From NCBI GenBank assembly GCA_964647485.1, contig CAZYHV010000019.1:14427-78426 (forward strand): a DNA stretch of 64,000 nt, given 5' to 3'. This document shows, piece by piece, positions 51,041-60,412 of the stretch; the stretch's first letter is position 1, and each line of letters opens with the position of its first letter. Source of the DNA: FW021-bin31 sp964647485. Its GTDB lineage: Bacteria > Bacteroidota > Bacteroidia > Chitinophagales > Chitinophagaceae. A program made the translations under genes and the position numbers. The notes beneath the pieces were generated by a model. That model did no database searches. It saw only the letters and a list, made by a program, of their open reading frames with translations, and was not told the DNA's origin.

Positions 51041-51811
51041 TCAATTATATCGAAAATTTGAAATAATTAGCTCTTCGTCCTTTTGATCGGAAGGGCGGAT
51101 CCCTCGGAATAACCAAAGGTTAATTTTAGGAGTAAGATCCTCTTCCTCAGATGGGATATCCGGACCTTTATATATCCATCTTTTTATTAAATTCTGTGCT
51201 CCTATATTATCAATATTACCTCGATATAATGAAAATGTTACAGTTTCCCTTTGCCAATCAATAATGCTAGTTATGGGCTCCTTCTCCATCTGAATATCAA
51301 ATCGTTTTTTATTTCCATTTTTACTAGCAGGCTGAACAGCAAATTGTGCATTCATATTATGCGCTTGCCCCCAGGTAGAAAATTCATTATCTAACTCTTT
51401 CGTATCATCCTTATAAAGAAACACGGCTGCAACGATGTTTTTGTCAAGCTGTTCTACATTGCTTTCTATTTGAAAAATATAATGACCATAGCCAAGTGAT
51501 TTTAACAAAGTCACTTCTGTACAAACCCATGCTCCTTTTTTATTTTTGATGGTCAAATGCAATCGACCTGAATCATCCACCCATACATCATCATTCTCAT
51601 TTGAAAAATAATTAGGTCCCGGTCCGACCTTGTTCCCATCAGAGGACTTTACCAGCCAGTCGTACCCTGAAAAAGAGATTACTCCTGTTGGAGAATCTTT
51701 CTTGGGTTTATCTTCCTTATCTTTACTACATCCCGAGAACAAAAGAACCGGGGAAAAAGAAACGATAGACAAAAGCAGTATTAAAAGTATAGACTTTTTA
51801 TTCCTTCCCAT
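51041..51811 (-). CDS. GH16-like concanavalin-fold lipoprotein, 256 aa
   Basis: Lipobox FSGC (Cys28) anchors a jelly-roll domain. SGRLHLTIKNKKGAWVCTEV and SLGYGHYIFQIE match GH16-type proteins, and the catalytic pattern ExDxE is present as ELDNE (Glu139, Asp141, Glu143). It may cleave beta-linked glycans outside the cell or only bind them. The sequence differs from characterised laminarinases, so the substrate is open. It sits between two other surface lipoproteins. Confidence 0.7.
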   Translation of the reverse strand: MGRNKKSILLILLLSIVSFSPVLLFSGCSKDKEDKPKKDSPTGVISFSGYDWLVKSSDGNKVGPGPNYFSNENDDVWVDDSGRLHLTIKNKKGAWVCTEVTLLKSLGYGHYIFQIESNVEQLDKNIVAAVFLYKDDTKELDNEFSTWGQAHNMNAQFAVQPASKNGNKKRFDIQMEKEPITSIIDWQRETVTFSLYRGNIDNIGAQNLIKRWIYKGPDIPSEEEDLTPKINLWLFRGIRPSDQKDEELIISNFRYN

Positions 51812-51823
51812 ATTATGTAAAGT

Positions 51824-53278
51824 TTATTCTATAGTCACATCAACATCAAAAGGAGCTATAGATCCTCCATCCAAATCACTAACCGATAAAGAAAAGCTAT
51901 CCTCTGTAGAGCTTTGGTTATTGTGCACATAAACGATATTATTTGCATCAACATCCAATTGGGTAAAGGAATCTCCCTGTTTTAAAATAGTCACGCCATT
52001 AATCAACCATCCATCAGAAGGTAATGCTTCGATAGTATAAATAATATCTCCATGGGCGGCTCCTTTCATCTCCAAAACATCTTCACTCAATACTCCAATT
52101 CCCCTTTTGGACACGGTAATCCCCTTATTGATACCCATGGCAAGATTACTATTCCCTGATGTAAAAGTAACGATGATCCTGGGATGAGGTCCACTGCTGC
52201 TTCTATGGGAATAAAATTCATCCGTTTCGTCACTTCCTTCTTCCGCATCTATTTTAAATGATATCTTTCCCGGGTTGTCCAATTTATCAGCAATATAATC
52301 GCTTATATCCCACTTAAAGACATCTTCTTTCTTAGAAATCAGCGAAGAGACCGGATCAGGATCTGCCTGCGGAGCATTTGCCCATGTTAGCGAATTTTCT
52401 GACCAACTATTATCATTTACACTCAATAAATACAGCGGAATACCTTTAGCAGCAGTAAAAGAAACGCCTACTTCAACGACTGCCGTTCTCAATTTTCCTT
52501 TTTTATCCAAATCATTCAAGTCAAACATTAAAAATCCTCTCCTATCATAAATACCGCCTTCTACGTCTTCTCCAACATTCTTCACTTTTATAAGATCTTC
52601 GTCGCTATAGTTTTGGGTCTTTTTCCAGCCATTATTAACATATCCATCTTGAATAGCTTCAATGGTATCTTGTTGGAGATTGGGATTTTCAATCTTAGGT
52701 ACATCTGCCGAATAATATACCACCGCCGGAACAATCTGTAGAGCCCCGTTAGTAGCTATCAAATTAGAGACTCTGACAATCCAACTCTTACTGGTTCCCT
52801 CATTGATAACTAATTGATATTTCGTATTACGAGAGAGATACATTTTCTGTCCATTTTCTGTCGTATATGGCATCGGGTCTGCTTTCACCAAAGCCGTATC
52901 TGATGTAACAACTTTTTTCTCAACTACATGATATAATAAAATATATTTCAAAATAGGTTGAGGAATATTAGAAATACCTGAATAATCATTGGAGGTCATA
53001 TACGCTCTAAAAGCTGAATTGGTCGGAAGGATAAAAGTTTTGTCATCTTTATTTCCAGAATAAAAATCCTCTAATCCAGCCGTACTTATCGCCGATTCTA
53101 ATAACGAGAAGGAATCTTTTTTCTGAATAAACTGCCATGCATTCATTCCTAATTCGGAATCAGGGGGATTGGATACGTATTTAAAGTTTTTTTGTTTTTC
53201 GCATTTTGTCAATACCAAAACAAGAAAAGCCCCCAGTACCATCAACTTAATATATTGCCATTTTTTCCTACTTTTCAT
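51824..53278 (-). CDS. Multidomain surface lipoprotein: fasciclin, DNRLRE and cadherin-like repeat domains, 484 aa
   Basis: A lipoprotein-like signal (Cys26) is followed by a fasciclin domain (about 48-190: SLLESAISTAGL, TFILPTNSAF, LLYHVVEKK), a DNRLRE/CBM96-type beta-sandwich (about 200-375: DGYVNNG, RGFLMFDLNDL, WSENSLTWANAP, SGPHPRIIVTF) and a C-terminal cadherin-like CSPG repeat (about 385-484: GDIIYTIEALPSDGWLI, VHNNQSSTEDSFSLSVSDLDGG). It lies directly after susD, so glycan capture at the surface is the likely role. This order of domains is unusual. Confidence 0.72.
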   Translation of the reverse strand: MKSRKKWQYIKLMVLGAFLVLVLTKCEKQKNFKYVSNPPDSELGMNAWQFIQKKDSFSLLESAISTAGLEDFYSGNKDDKTFILPTNSAFRAYMTSNDYSGISNIPQPILKYILLYHVVEKKVVTSDTALVKADPMPYTTENGQKMYLSRNTKYQLVINEGTSKSWIVRVSNLIATNGALQIVPAVVYYSADVPKIENPNLQQDTIEAIQDGYVNNGWKKTQNYSDEDLIKVKNVGEDVEGGIYDRRGFLMFDLNDLDKKGKLRTAVVEVGVSFTAAKGIPLYLLSVNDNSWSENSLTWANAPQADPDPVSSLISKKEDVFKWDISDYIADKLDNPGKISFKIDAEEGSDETDEFYSHRSSSGPHPRIIVTFTSGNSNLAMGINKGITVSKRGIGVLSEDVLEMKGAAHGDIIYTIEALPSDGWLINGVTILKQGDSFTQLDVDANNIVYVHNNQSSTEDSFSLSVSDLDGGSIAPFDVDVTIE

Positions 53279-53306
53279 AACGCTTATATTTTCCCATTAA
53301 AGATTG

Positions 53307-54701
53307 TTATTGATAAAATTTATTTTGGGTCAACTCCGGATTTTTATTCAAAGCATCTTTAGATAAAGGCCAAACCAAATTCGCTTTATTGCTTAACCCA
53401 TTAGAGGATCCCATCACTGATATTGCTTTCCCTGTTCTGACTAAATCAAACCACCGATGACCCTCAAAACATAATTCTATGGATCTTTCATGTAATATGG
53501 CTGATTCTAAATCACCATACATAGCATTGGCTTCTCCTTCATTATCAAAAGAAGGGAGCCCTGCTCTATTCCTAATCTTATTTAAAAGTTCTAATGCTTC
53601 ATTAACATTAGCGCTACCTCCTACCTGAACAAGCGCTTCTGCTCTTAAAAGCATAATACCAGACAATCTCATTAAAACGATATTATGATCAGAGGGAGCA
53701 GAACTTTCATCACTTACCCCTTTCCCCAAGAACTTCCAAATCGCTTTCGGATCAGCTTCTGTAGTATCATACACGTAAGGAATACGTCGATCCCCTGATT
53801 CATAAGAAGTTTTAAATTTATCGGAAGGCGTATAAATTGCATCTGAACCAATCGCATATAATACCCTTAGAGAATTGGTAGCTTGTCCATCTTCATAAGC
53901 AATTTCAAAAATACTCTCCTTGGAACCGCCCTTTGTAAAAATATGACTCCAATCCCCAATAGAAGGCTCTAAGGTGTATAAACTATTCTCCATGACAAGT
54001 TTCGAACTTTGTACCGCCTCTTCATATTTATGTCTCCACATGTACACTTTGGTCAGAAGGGCATTTGCTCCTCCCTGTGTAAACATAATTCGATCATTCT
54101 CATTGTTAAATTGTTTTACACAATGTTCAGCCGCAAACTTTAAGTCCTTCTCAATTTGATCCAGTACTTTCTCTTTATCCTTTCTTTTAACAAATAATTT
54201 TTGTTTTCTGGAGGTGTAAGGGTCTGTAATTAAGGGTACATCTCCCCATACTCTTACCAAATAAAAATAAGCTAAAGCCCTCAAGGCACGTGCCTGCCCA
54301 ACAAGTTGTTGCTTATAAGAAGCCTCCCCATCGCTTTTTATTTCCGGAATATACTTGATCGCATAATTGGCACGGCTGATGATAGTATATAAGTTTGTCC
54401 AACTTGCAGAAGACATCGCATCATTCAAATTATTTTGAATCAAATTCAATTCATCTCCCGAGTGAGTAGTCTTCACATTATCTGCCCGACCTTCTCCCCA
54501 GTATGCAAAATTGATTCTAAACGCCCCCTGCACTGCATTATAAATTCCATAAATTCCGGCACGTGCATCATCCATATTTTCATAAAACCCTTCTGCAGGT
54601 AAGCTGCTTATTGGGCTTTTATCCAACAAGTCTTTGGTACATGAGCCAAACAGGAAAAGTACACCTATGAGCATCGATAATCCGACAAATATCTTTTTCA
54701 T
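53307..54701 (-). CDS. SusD/RagB-family glycan-binding lipoprotein, 464 aa
   Basis: Lipobox FGSC (Cys21) and the SusD pattern: DKSPISSLPAEGFYENMDDA at the start, then RALRALAYFYLVRVWGDVPLI with helical repeats, and the C-terminal LNKIRNRAGLP...HERSIELCFEGHRWFDLVRTG. It caps the SusC transporter and captures the glycan. The pair susC-susD is 12 bases apart. The length (464 aa) is normal. Confidence 0.93.
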   Translation of the reverse strand: MKKIFVGLSMLIGVLFLFGSCTKDLLDKSPISSLPAEGFYENMDDARAGIYGIYNAVQGAFRINFAYWGEGRADNVKTTHSGDELNLIQNNLNDAMSSASWTNLYTIISRANYAIKYIPEIKSDGEASYKQQLVGQARALRALAYFYLVRVWGDVPLITDPYTSRKQKLFVKRKDKEKVLDQIEKDLKFAAEHCVKQFNNENDRIMFTQGGANALLTKVYMWRHKYEEAVQSSKLVMENSLYTLEPSIGDWSHIFTKGGSKESIFEIAYEDGQATNSLRVLYAIGSDAIYTPSDKFKTSYESGDRRIPYVYDTTEADPKAIWKFLGKGVSDESSAPSDHNIVLMRLSGIMLLRAEALVQVGGSANVNEALELLNKIRNRAGLPSFDNEGEANAMYGDLESAILHERSIELCFEGHRWFDLVRTGKAISVMGSSNGLSNKANLVWPLSKDALNKNPELTQNKFYQ

Positions 54702-54712
54702 AACTTTTAGTA

Positions 54713-57700
54713 TTAAAATTCAACATTTACCCCAACAATAAAAGTTCGACTTTGAGGATAAGATCCTGCATCAACCCCAATTCTTATTCCTCCATAAGAA
54801 TTTACATCAGGATCATAACCGGTATAATTAGTCCAGGTTAAAAGGTTTTCTCCGGAAACATAAAGTTTCAATCGAGTTAAACCCAGTGGATCAATGATTG
54901 ATTTAGGAAAATCATAGGATAATCGTACACTTTTAAGTTTCAAATAAGCTCCGTTATAAATCCATCTGTCAGAAACACGGCTGTCTGTTTCTAGAGGGTC
55001 CCCCCGTATGGGACGTGGGGTATTGGTCATATCCCCCGGTTTTCTCCATCTTTTCAAAGCTGCCCTGGAAACATTGTCATAGGAACGAACAGAATTTCTT
55101 AAACGATTAATATCACTATAAAGGTCATTCCCATAAGAAAATTGGTAAAAAACACTCAAAGAGAAGTTATTATAAGAGAAATCATTATTAAACCCGCCAA
55201 TAAAATCCGGCTGTGCATTCCCTATAATTTGTTTGTCTTTTGCATTGATGATATGATCTCCATTCAAATCATCCCAGATAGGGTCTCCGCCTCGGAAGAC
55301 CCTTCCGTTAGAGGAACTATATCTCAACCCATCCACATTATCCGCATCATCTATAAATACGCCTTTAAACTTATAGCCATAGAAAACACCTATCGGCTCT
55401 CCTTCTTTTAGAATATGAAAATCACCATTCTGTATATAGCCATCGGTAAGCACTTCATTTGGAAGCATCACCACTTTATTTCTATTTAGACTGATATTAA
55501 AGGTAGTATTCCACTTAAATGCCCCATTAAAATTGTGACTGGTAATAGCCAATTCAAGACCTTTATTACGGATCTTCCCAATATTTTGCGTAATGCTGCT
55601 AAATCCGGTCGTCTGTGGAATAGGGACGGCAAAAAGTAAATTTGTGGTATTCTTGATATAAGCATCTGCAGATAAAGAAAGCCGGTAATTCAACAGAGAC
55701 AGATCTAATCCTATATCATATTCAGTAGTTGTTTCCCATGTCAAATCTGAATTAGGCATAACGGTAGGAGCAGCTCCCGAATGATCCAAATAATTCATCC
55801 CCATGGCAAACTCTCCCTGAGAAGTGTAAATGCCAATAGCTTCATTACCCGTTTGTCCCGCACTAATTCTAAGCTTTCCGTCATTTAAAAAGGACAAGTT
55901 ATCCATAAAGGGTTCATCCGAAAAACGCCATGCAGCAGAGGCAGAAGGGAAATAACCAAAACGTCTATTGTTGCCAAATCGGGAAGAACCATCCGCTCTT
56001 AAATTTGCATGAACAATATATTTGCTTTTATAATTATATCCTAATCGACCATAAAAAGAGACTAGACCGTGTGAATTGGCCGTATTCACTTGTTGGTTAG
56101 ATATTGTTCCTGCTCCGTTTAAAGTTCTCACTCTGTCGCTGGCAAAATACATCCCGTCTAATCCGGTCAATTCATATTTATAACCTTGCATACTAAATCC
56201 GACCATTGCATTCAATTGATGTCCTCCTTCAAACGATCGAGTATAATTAATGTAGTCTTCATTTGCCCAAGTCATGCTTTTAGAAGCCCGCACCTTTCCA
56301 GTATTGTATCCTTCTCTATAATCTGTAGTTGTAGGAAGAAATTTATCCTCCTTCATGGATAAAAGATTGATACTTAAATCTGCTCGTAAAGTAAGCCCTT
56401 TCGTAATTTTGTATTCTACATATTGTTGACCAATAATCCTATCTTTTTTATTGTCAAATGTGGCTTGTTTTGCCAAATTCAGTAAATTCCTTTGGCCGAT
56501 AGCATATGGAATCGGAGATCCATCGGGATAAGTTAAAGACAATGTAGGTGATCGTGTAAGAATAGAACGTACAAGGCTGTGGTTCCCTTCTCCCCCCGCA
56601 TCAATTCTATGATTTAATTCATGAGAATACATCACATTATATCCCACATTCACCTTAGGAGAAATCTCAAATCTCGCATTCAGCCTTGAGGTAATTCTCT
56701 TATAATTTGATCCCAGAAAAATTCCATCCTGATTTAAATAAGAAGAGCTCAAAGCATACGTTGCTTTTTCTGTCCCTCCATTAACCGATAAATCAATTTG
56801 ACTTTGGTGTGCAACACGATACATCACACTCTGCCAATCCACGTCCCCATTATTCATAGGATTAAGAGAGTCAATCACTGCATAGTAAGGAACAGTTGGA
56901 GTTGTTGCGTTGTTAAATTTATCCAAGTTATGGTATGCGTCTAAAACATTCGCTCTCCATTGGGTAGCATTTAACACATCAAGATGACGAGTAATTTTAC
57001 TCACTCCGGTATAAGCATTCAAATTAATTCTGGCATTTCCTGATTTCCCTTTTTTCGTAGTAATAATTACCACTCCATTAGCTGCCCTTGATCCATATAT
57101 AGCCGTGGAGGCTGCATCTTTTAAGACTTCTATTGATTCAATATCACTTGGGTTGATATACGATAGCGGATTGAGCCCATGTGAATTATGTCCATTCAAA
57201 TTTGAAAATGAAGTAGCTTCCACAGGAATTCCATCAATAATATACAAGGGATTATTCCCCGCATTTAAAGTAGACTGTCCTCTAACGGTAATTGATATCC
57301 CATCTCCGGGAGCTCCTGAATTGGAAACCACCTGCATCCCCGGTATTCTTCCCTGCATGGCTGAGAGTACATCTTTGGTAGGCGTATTCTCAATTTTATC
57401 AAAGTCAAGCGATGAAATTGCTCCCGTCACATCCTTTTTCTTCTGCGTTCCATATCCTACCACTACCACTTGATTCAATCCCGTGGCAGCAGAAGACAAA
57501 GAAATATTAATCTCACTCCGCTCATTTACAGAGATACTTTTAGAAGCATACCCCAAATAACTCACTATCAACACTGCATCATCCGAAACATCTTCCAAAC
57601 TAAATTGCCCCTGCGCATTTGTGGTGGTTCCCATGGCGGTTCCTTTGATTTTAATCGAAACGCCGGCCAACGGTTCTCCGGTTGCCGAATCCACTACAAC

Positions 57701-58120
57701 CCCCTTAAGTGGAGGAGCTGCCAAGTGTTTTACAGGAGAGTCATTTTCTGTTTTTGCAGGCTTTCTTTCGATGACCACATTCTTATTGATAATAGAGTAT
57801 GTAAGTGGTTGGTTAGTGAGAATAGCAGTCATGGCCTCCTGAATGGTGGCTTTCTGTAAGTTGACGTTGACCTTATCCGTCTGTCTCAACCATTCATTCC
57901 GATAGACAAAATAGTAACCACTCTGTTTTTCTATCTGATGAAAAACCTGCTGCAAGGATACGTTCTGCTCCTGTAAGTTAATCTTTTGAGCATACGATTT
58001 AGCGCTCACCTGCAAGCAGCCTACCAATAATATAATGGCAATCATTTTCATAATAAGCCAGGTTTTTGAGGAGAAAAGACCCGCTAATAAACGACAGTTC
58101 TTTTTTACATAGAATTGCAT
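54713..58120 (-). CDS. SusC-type TonB-dependent transporter with STN signalling domain, 1135 aa
   Basis: Signal sequence (about 20-45), an STN domain (about 50-115, INLQEQNVSLQQVFHQIEKQ), a carboxypeptidase-regulatory-like domain (KGVVVDSATGEPLAGVSI), the plug with VVVVGYGTQKKKDVTGAIS and SIEVLKDAASTAIYGSRAANG, then the beta-barrel to the C-terminal aromatic VGVNVEF. The STN domain means it signals through FecR and an ECF sigma factor, both encoded upstream. It imports the oligosaccharide bound by SusD. Confidence 0.94.
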   Translation of the reverse strand: MQFYVKKNCRLLAGLFSSKTWLIMKMIAIILLVGCLQVSAKSYAQKINLQEQNVSLQQVFHQIEKQSGYYFVYRNEWLRQTDKVNVNLQKATIQEAMTAILTNQPLTYSIINKNVVIERKPAKTENDSPVKHLAAPPLKGVVVDSATGEPLAGVSIKIKGTAMGTTTNAQGQFSLEDVSDDAVLIVSYLGYASKSISVNERSEINISLSSAATGLNQVVVVGYGTQKKKDVTGAISSLDFDKIENTPTKDVLSAMQGRIPGMQVVSNSGAPGDGISITVRGQSTLNAGNNPLYIIDGIPVEATSFSNLNGHNSHGLNPLSYINPSDIESIEVLKDAASTAIYGSRAANGVVIITTKKGKSGNARINLNAYTGVSKITRHLDVLNATQWRANVLDAYHNLDKFNNATTPTVPYYAVIDSLNPMNNGDVDWQSVMYRVAHQSQIDLSVNGGTEKATYALSSSYLNQDGIFLGSNYKRITSRLNARFEISPKVNVGYNVMYSHELNHRIDAGGEGNHSLVRSILTRSPTLSLTYPDGSPIPYAIGQRNLLNLAKQATFDNKKDRIIGQQYVEYKITKGLTLRADLSINLLSMKEDKFLPTTTDYREGYNTGKVRASKSMTWANEDYINYTRSFEGGHQLNAMVGFSMQGYKYELTGLDGMYFASDRVRTLNGAGTISNQQVNTANSHGLVSFYGRLGYNYKSKYIVHANLRADGSSRFGNNRRFGYFPSASAAWRFSDEPFMDNLSFLNDGKLRISAGQTGNEAIGIYTSQGEFAMGMNYLDHSGAAPTVMPNSDLTWETTTEYDIGLDLSLLNYRLSLSADAYIKNTTNLLFAVPIPQTTGFSSITQNIGKIRNKGLELAITSHNFNGAFKWNTTFNISLNRNKVVMLPNEVLTDGYIQNGDFHILKEGEPIGVFYGYKFKGVFIDDADNVDGLRYSSSNGRVFRGGDPIWDDLNGDHIINAKDKQIIGNAQPDFIGGFNNDFSYNNFSLSVFYQFSYGNDLYSDINRLRNSVRSYDNVSRAALKRWRKPGDMTNTPRPIRGDPLETDSRVSDRWIYNGAYLKLKSVRLSYDFPKSIIDPLGLTRLKLYVSGENLLTWTNYTGYDPDVNSYGGIRIGVDAGSYPQSRTFIVGVNVEF

Positions 58121-58137
58121 ATATTTGTACTATTGAA

Positions 58138-58240
58138 CCGAAGAAATTCTTCGGAGGGTTAAATGATTGTTTCTTATCCTATCCCTTAGGATTCATTGTT
58201 TAATCTGAATATCCGTCGGGAGTGCGCCAACACTTCCGAC
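58138..58240. other. Two hairpins between fecR and susC
   Basis: CCGAAG-AAATT-CTTCGG lies at 58138-58154 and GTCGGGAGTG paired with CACTTCCGAC at about 58217-58242. The second is followed by TTTTT only in the rightward direction. They separate the regulator unit from the transporter unit. Confidence 0.45.
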
Positions 58241-58279
58241 TTTTTCATTTGCTTTAACTTTCAGCCATAAATTATAATT

Positions 58280-59533
58280 TCAACTATTTAAAACTTTTAC
58301 TTCCCTTCCTTTCACTTCAAAATGCACCCCGCTCAACCGCATAATTTTCAACACGTCCGAGAGGTTCGTATGACGGGGTATTTTACCTGTAATCTCTCCG
58401 GAAGGCACGCCATCAGGGTAGTTAATCTCTACATCATACCAACGGGAAATAGACCTCATAATGGTAGCAATATTTGTATTTGAAAATTCAAAAAAACCAT
58501 TCTTCCAGGCCACCACTTCTTCTGTATTGGTTTCAGTGACTTTTATATCATCTGTTCCGGCAGCAATACTCGCCTCCTGTCCGGGATTTAAAACCACGCC
58601 CCGACGACTGCGTTCTATTCCCTGCGCTTCATCACTCACAATCTTCACTTTTCCTTCTAAAAGTGTGGTCTGCACAGCCGGTTCGTCTTCATACGCCATA
58701 ATATTAAAATGCGTTCCCAATACTTTCACCTGCATATCATTCACCGTAACTAAAAAAGGTTGTTTTTCATTTTTTGCAACCTCAAAGTAGGCTTCTCCTT
58801 TCATAAAGACCCGTCGCTCCTTTCCGGAAAACACCACCGGGAAGCGAATAGAAGAGGCTGCATTCAGCCATACACTGCTTCCATCCGGCAAAACGACCTT
58901 GTACTGCCCACCAACAGGAGTGGTGATGGTATTGTACTCCGGGGTTCCGCCAACGTCGGTTTTTGTATCGCCGTTATACGACAGCAATCCTTGGTTCAGT
59001 TTTATTACTTTGGTATTTCCCTGTGTAGATAAAATGCCGTTATGCACACTATCTAATAAAATCTTTTTTCCATTGGCCAATGTGAGTATGGCTTTATTTC
59101 CCCCCGGATGTATATCCTGCGCCGACTGAATGGCATCTGTAGCAGCCATTTCCGGCTCTTGTGCATGATTTTGCCATCCAAACCATGCTCCTATTCCTAA
59201 TAATACAATAATGGCCGCAGCTACTCCTACCCGGGAATAACTAAACCCAAAGATCCTCTTCTTTGTTTTTATCTCATCATCATCCAAAGTAGACTTAGAA
59301 GGGAAAGTATCCGTATTTGTCTTCTGAAAAATATTTTTAATCATCGGCTCCCAATCATCCCAATTATAATCCGGATCTGCCTGCTGCTCTTCTATAAACG
59401 AATGTACCACCTGCTCCCATTTTGTAGCATCTACTTCCTCCAAGGCAGCGAAAAGCTGATTGACTTCCTCCTCTGTTGCTTCCCGATTCAGGTAACGTCC
59501 CAATAAATATTTTATATTCCTTTCCTCTTTCAT
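58280..59533 (-). CDS. FecR-family anti-sigma factor, 417 aa
   Basis: N-terminal cytoplasmic domain (KYLLGRYLNREATEEEVNQLF), one membrane helix (about 100-120) and the periplasmic FecR domain (GTPEYNTITTPVGGQYKVVLP, then WLNAASSIRFPVVF and KGEAYFEVA), followed by a C-terminal STN-like part (NTNIATIMRSISRWYDVEI). It holds its ECF sigma factor at the membrane until SusC signals. The GxxExxY gene now separates it from the sigma gene. Confidence 0.92.
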   Translation of the reverse strand: MKEERNIKYLLGRYLNREATEEEVNQLFAALEEVDATKWEQVVHSFIEEQQADPDYNWDDWEPMIKNIFQKTNTDTFPSKSTLDDDEIKTKKRIFGFSYSRVGVAAAIIVLLGIGAWFGWQNHAQEPEMAATDAIQSAQDIHPGGNKAILTLANGKKILLDSVHNGILSTQGNTKVIKLNQGLLSYNGDTKTDVGGTPEYNTITTPVGGQYKVVLPDGSSVWLNAASSIRFPVVFSGKERRVFMKGEAYFEVAKNEKQPFLVTVNDMQVKVLGTHFNIMAYEDEPAVQTTLLEGKVKIVSDEAQGIERSRRGVVLNPGQEASIAAGTDDIKVTETNTEEVVAWKNGFFEFSNTNIATIMRSISRWYDVEINYPDGVPSGEITGKIPRHTNLSDVLKIMRLSGVHFEVKGREVKVLNS

Positions 59534-59588
59534 AGTGAATTATAAGCGTGATTTTACAACCATCTATCTATTATAACGCAGCCAAAAG

Positions 59589-59627
59589 AAAAAGGGACTA
59601 TTCCGGAAAGCAATTATTCTAAAAAAA
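59589..59627. repeat. Direct repeat, copy A, bounding the GxxExxY cassette
   Basis: The 39 bases here match 60373-60412 (copy B) with about four differences, including AAAAAGGGACTATTC and GGAAAGCA in both. Copy B covers the last codons and stop of the sigma gene; copy A reads as the same kind of gene end (Leu-Phe-Leu-Glu-stop) just upstream of fecR. The two lie 784 bases apart. Confidence 0.75.
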
Positions 59628-59646
59628 GTTATAATTTAAAAGAATA

Positions 59647-59733
59647 AACCACCATGGACGCTATGAACACACAATGCAAAGAATATTCGGAGGAAACCTC
59701 ATGCTGCATGCCTTCTCAGTATTCATGGTGGTT
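59647..59733. repeat. Inverted repeat AACCACCATG / CATGGTGGTT
   Basis: AACCACCATG at 59647-59656 is the exact complement of CATGGTGGTT at 59724-59733, enclosing a 67-base loop with no gene. It lies just after the stop of the GxxExxY gene and belongs to the cassette. Confidence 0.5.
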
Positions 59734-59745
59734 AACAAGGGATGT

Positions 59746-60123
59746 TTATAAGTTGTTCACCACTCTTCTCATTCCTCTTTTTAATAAAGCTACATTAAAG
59801 TTAAGTAATAGTCCCAATTTATAATTACCTAACTTCAAATAAGTTAGCGTTTGTGCGAGATGTACATCATTTAAGGCTTCCACACTTTTAATTTCTATAA
59901 CCACCTTGTTTTCTACTAACAAATCTATTCTGTATCCACATTCTAATTTCACTTCCTCAAAAACCAAAGGCATCGGTTTCTCTTTCTCTATATGTAGCCC
60001 CTCTTTATATAATTTGTAATACAAACATTCTTGATAAGCACTTTCTAATAACCCCGGACCAAGTACTTTGTGGACATCTAAAGCACAACCCAAGATTTGT
60101 GTAGCTATTTCATTTTCTGTCAT
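59746..60123 (-). CDS. GxxExxY protein, 125 aa
   Basis: The name-giving motif is GLLESAY (Gly24, Glu27, Tyr30) within VLGPGLLESAYQECLYY. The core GYRIDLLVENKVVIEIKSVE has the D...ExK layout of the PD-(D/E)XK fold. These small proteins are common, often as isolated cassettes in repeat-rich spots, and their function is not established. The gene lies between an ECF sigma gene and its fecR, flanked by direct repeats and interspersed repeats, so it looks inserted. Confidence 0.85.
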   Translation of the reverse strand: MTENEIATQILGCALDVHKVLGPGLLESAYQECLYYKLYKEGLHIEKEKPMPLVFEEVKLECGYRIDLLVENKVVIEIKSVEALNDVHLAQTLTYLKLGNYKLGLLLNFNVALLKRGMRRVVNNL

Positions 60124-60180
60124 CTGTTGTTGGTTTGGTTTAGGATTTGCGAGTATAAAGATAAAATACTTTTGGTTACT

Positions 60181-60373
60181 TTTTTAACCGCAGCGGACTT
60201 TTGGGGAGAAAACCTCCATGACCTTTGCGCCTGCTCTGCGCCCATGGCGGTTCAAAATGAATGAGACTGAAGTTATTCTCTTTTTGAACCTCTTTTTAAC
60301 CGCAGTGTTCGCGAAGAAGGCGCAGTGTTCGCAAAGTTTTTGGGAGAAAATCTCTATGACCTTTATGGTTAAA
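60181..60373. repeat. Two copies of an interspersed repeat beside the GxxExxY gene
   Basis: Unit 1 (60181-60252) and unit 2 (60291-60373) share TTTTTAACCGCAG at the start, TTTTGGG.AGAAAA.CTC.ATGACCTTT in the middle, and a GGTT end. Text such as GCGAAGAAGGCGCAGTG is typical of the GC-skewed interspersed repeats found near GxxExxY genes. No coding frame runs through. Confidence 0.55.
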
Positions 60374-60412
60374 AAAAGGGACTATTCGGGAAAGCATTTA
60401 TTTTGAAAAAAG
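60373..60412. repeat. Direct repeat, copy B, at the 3' end of the first sigma gene
   Basis: Matches copy A at 59589-59627 except for about four bases. It includes the final codons of the sigma gene and 25 bases downstream of its stop. Confidence 0.75.

Noticed and set aside
58213..58245. Terminator between fecR and susC for the leftward operon
   Set aside because: The T tract follows the hairpin only in the rightward direction, so a leftward terminator is not supported.
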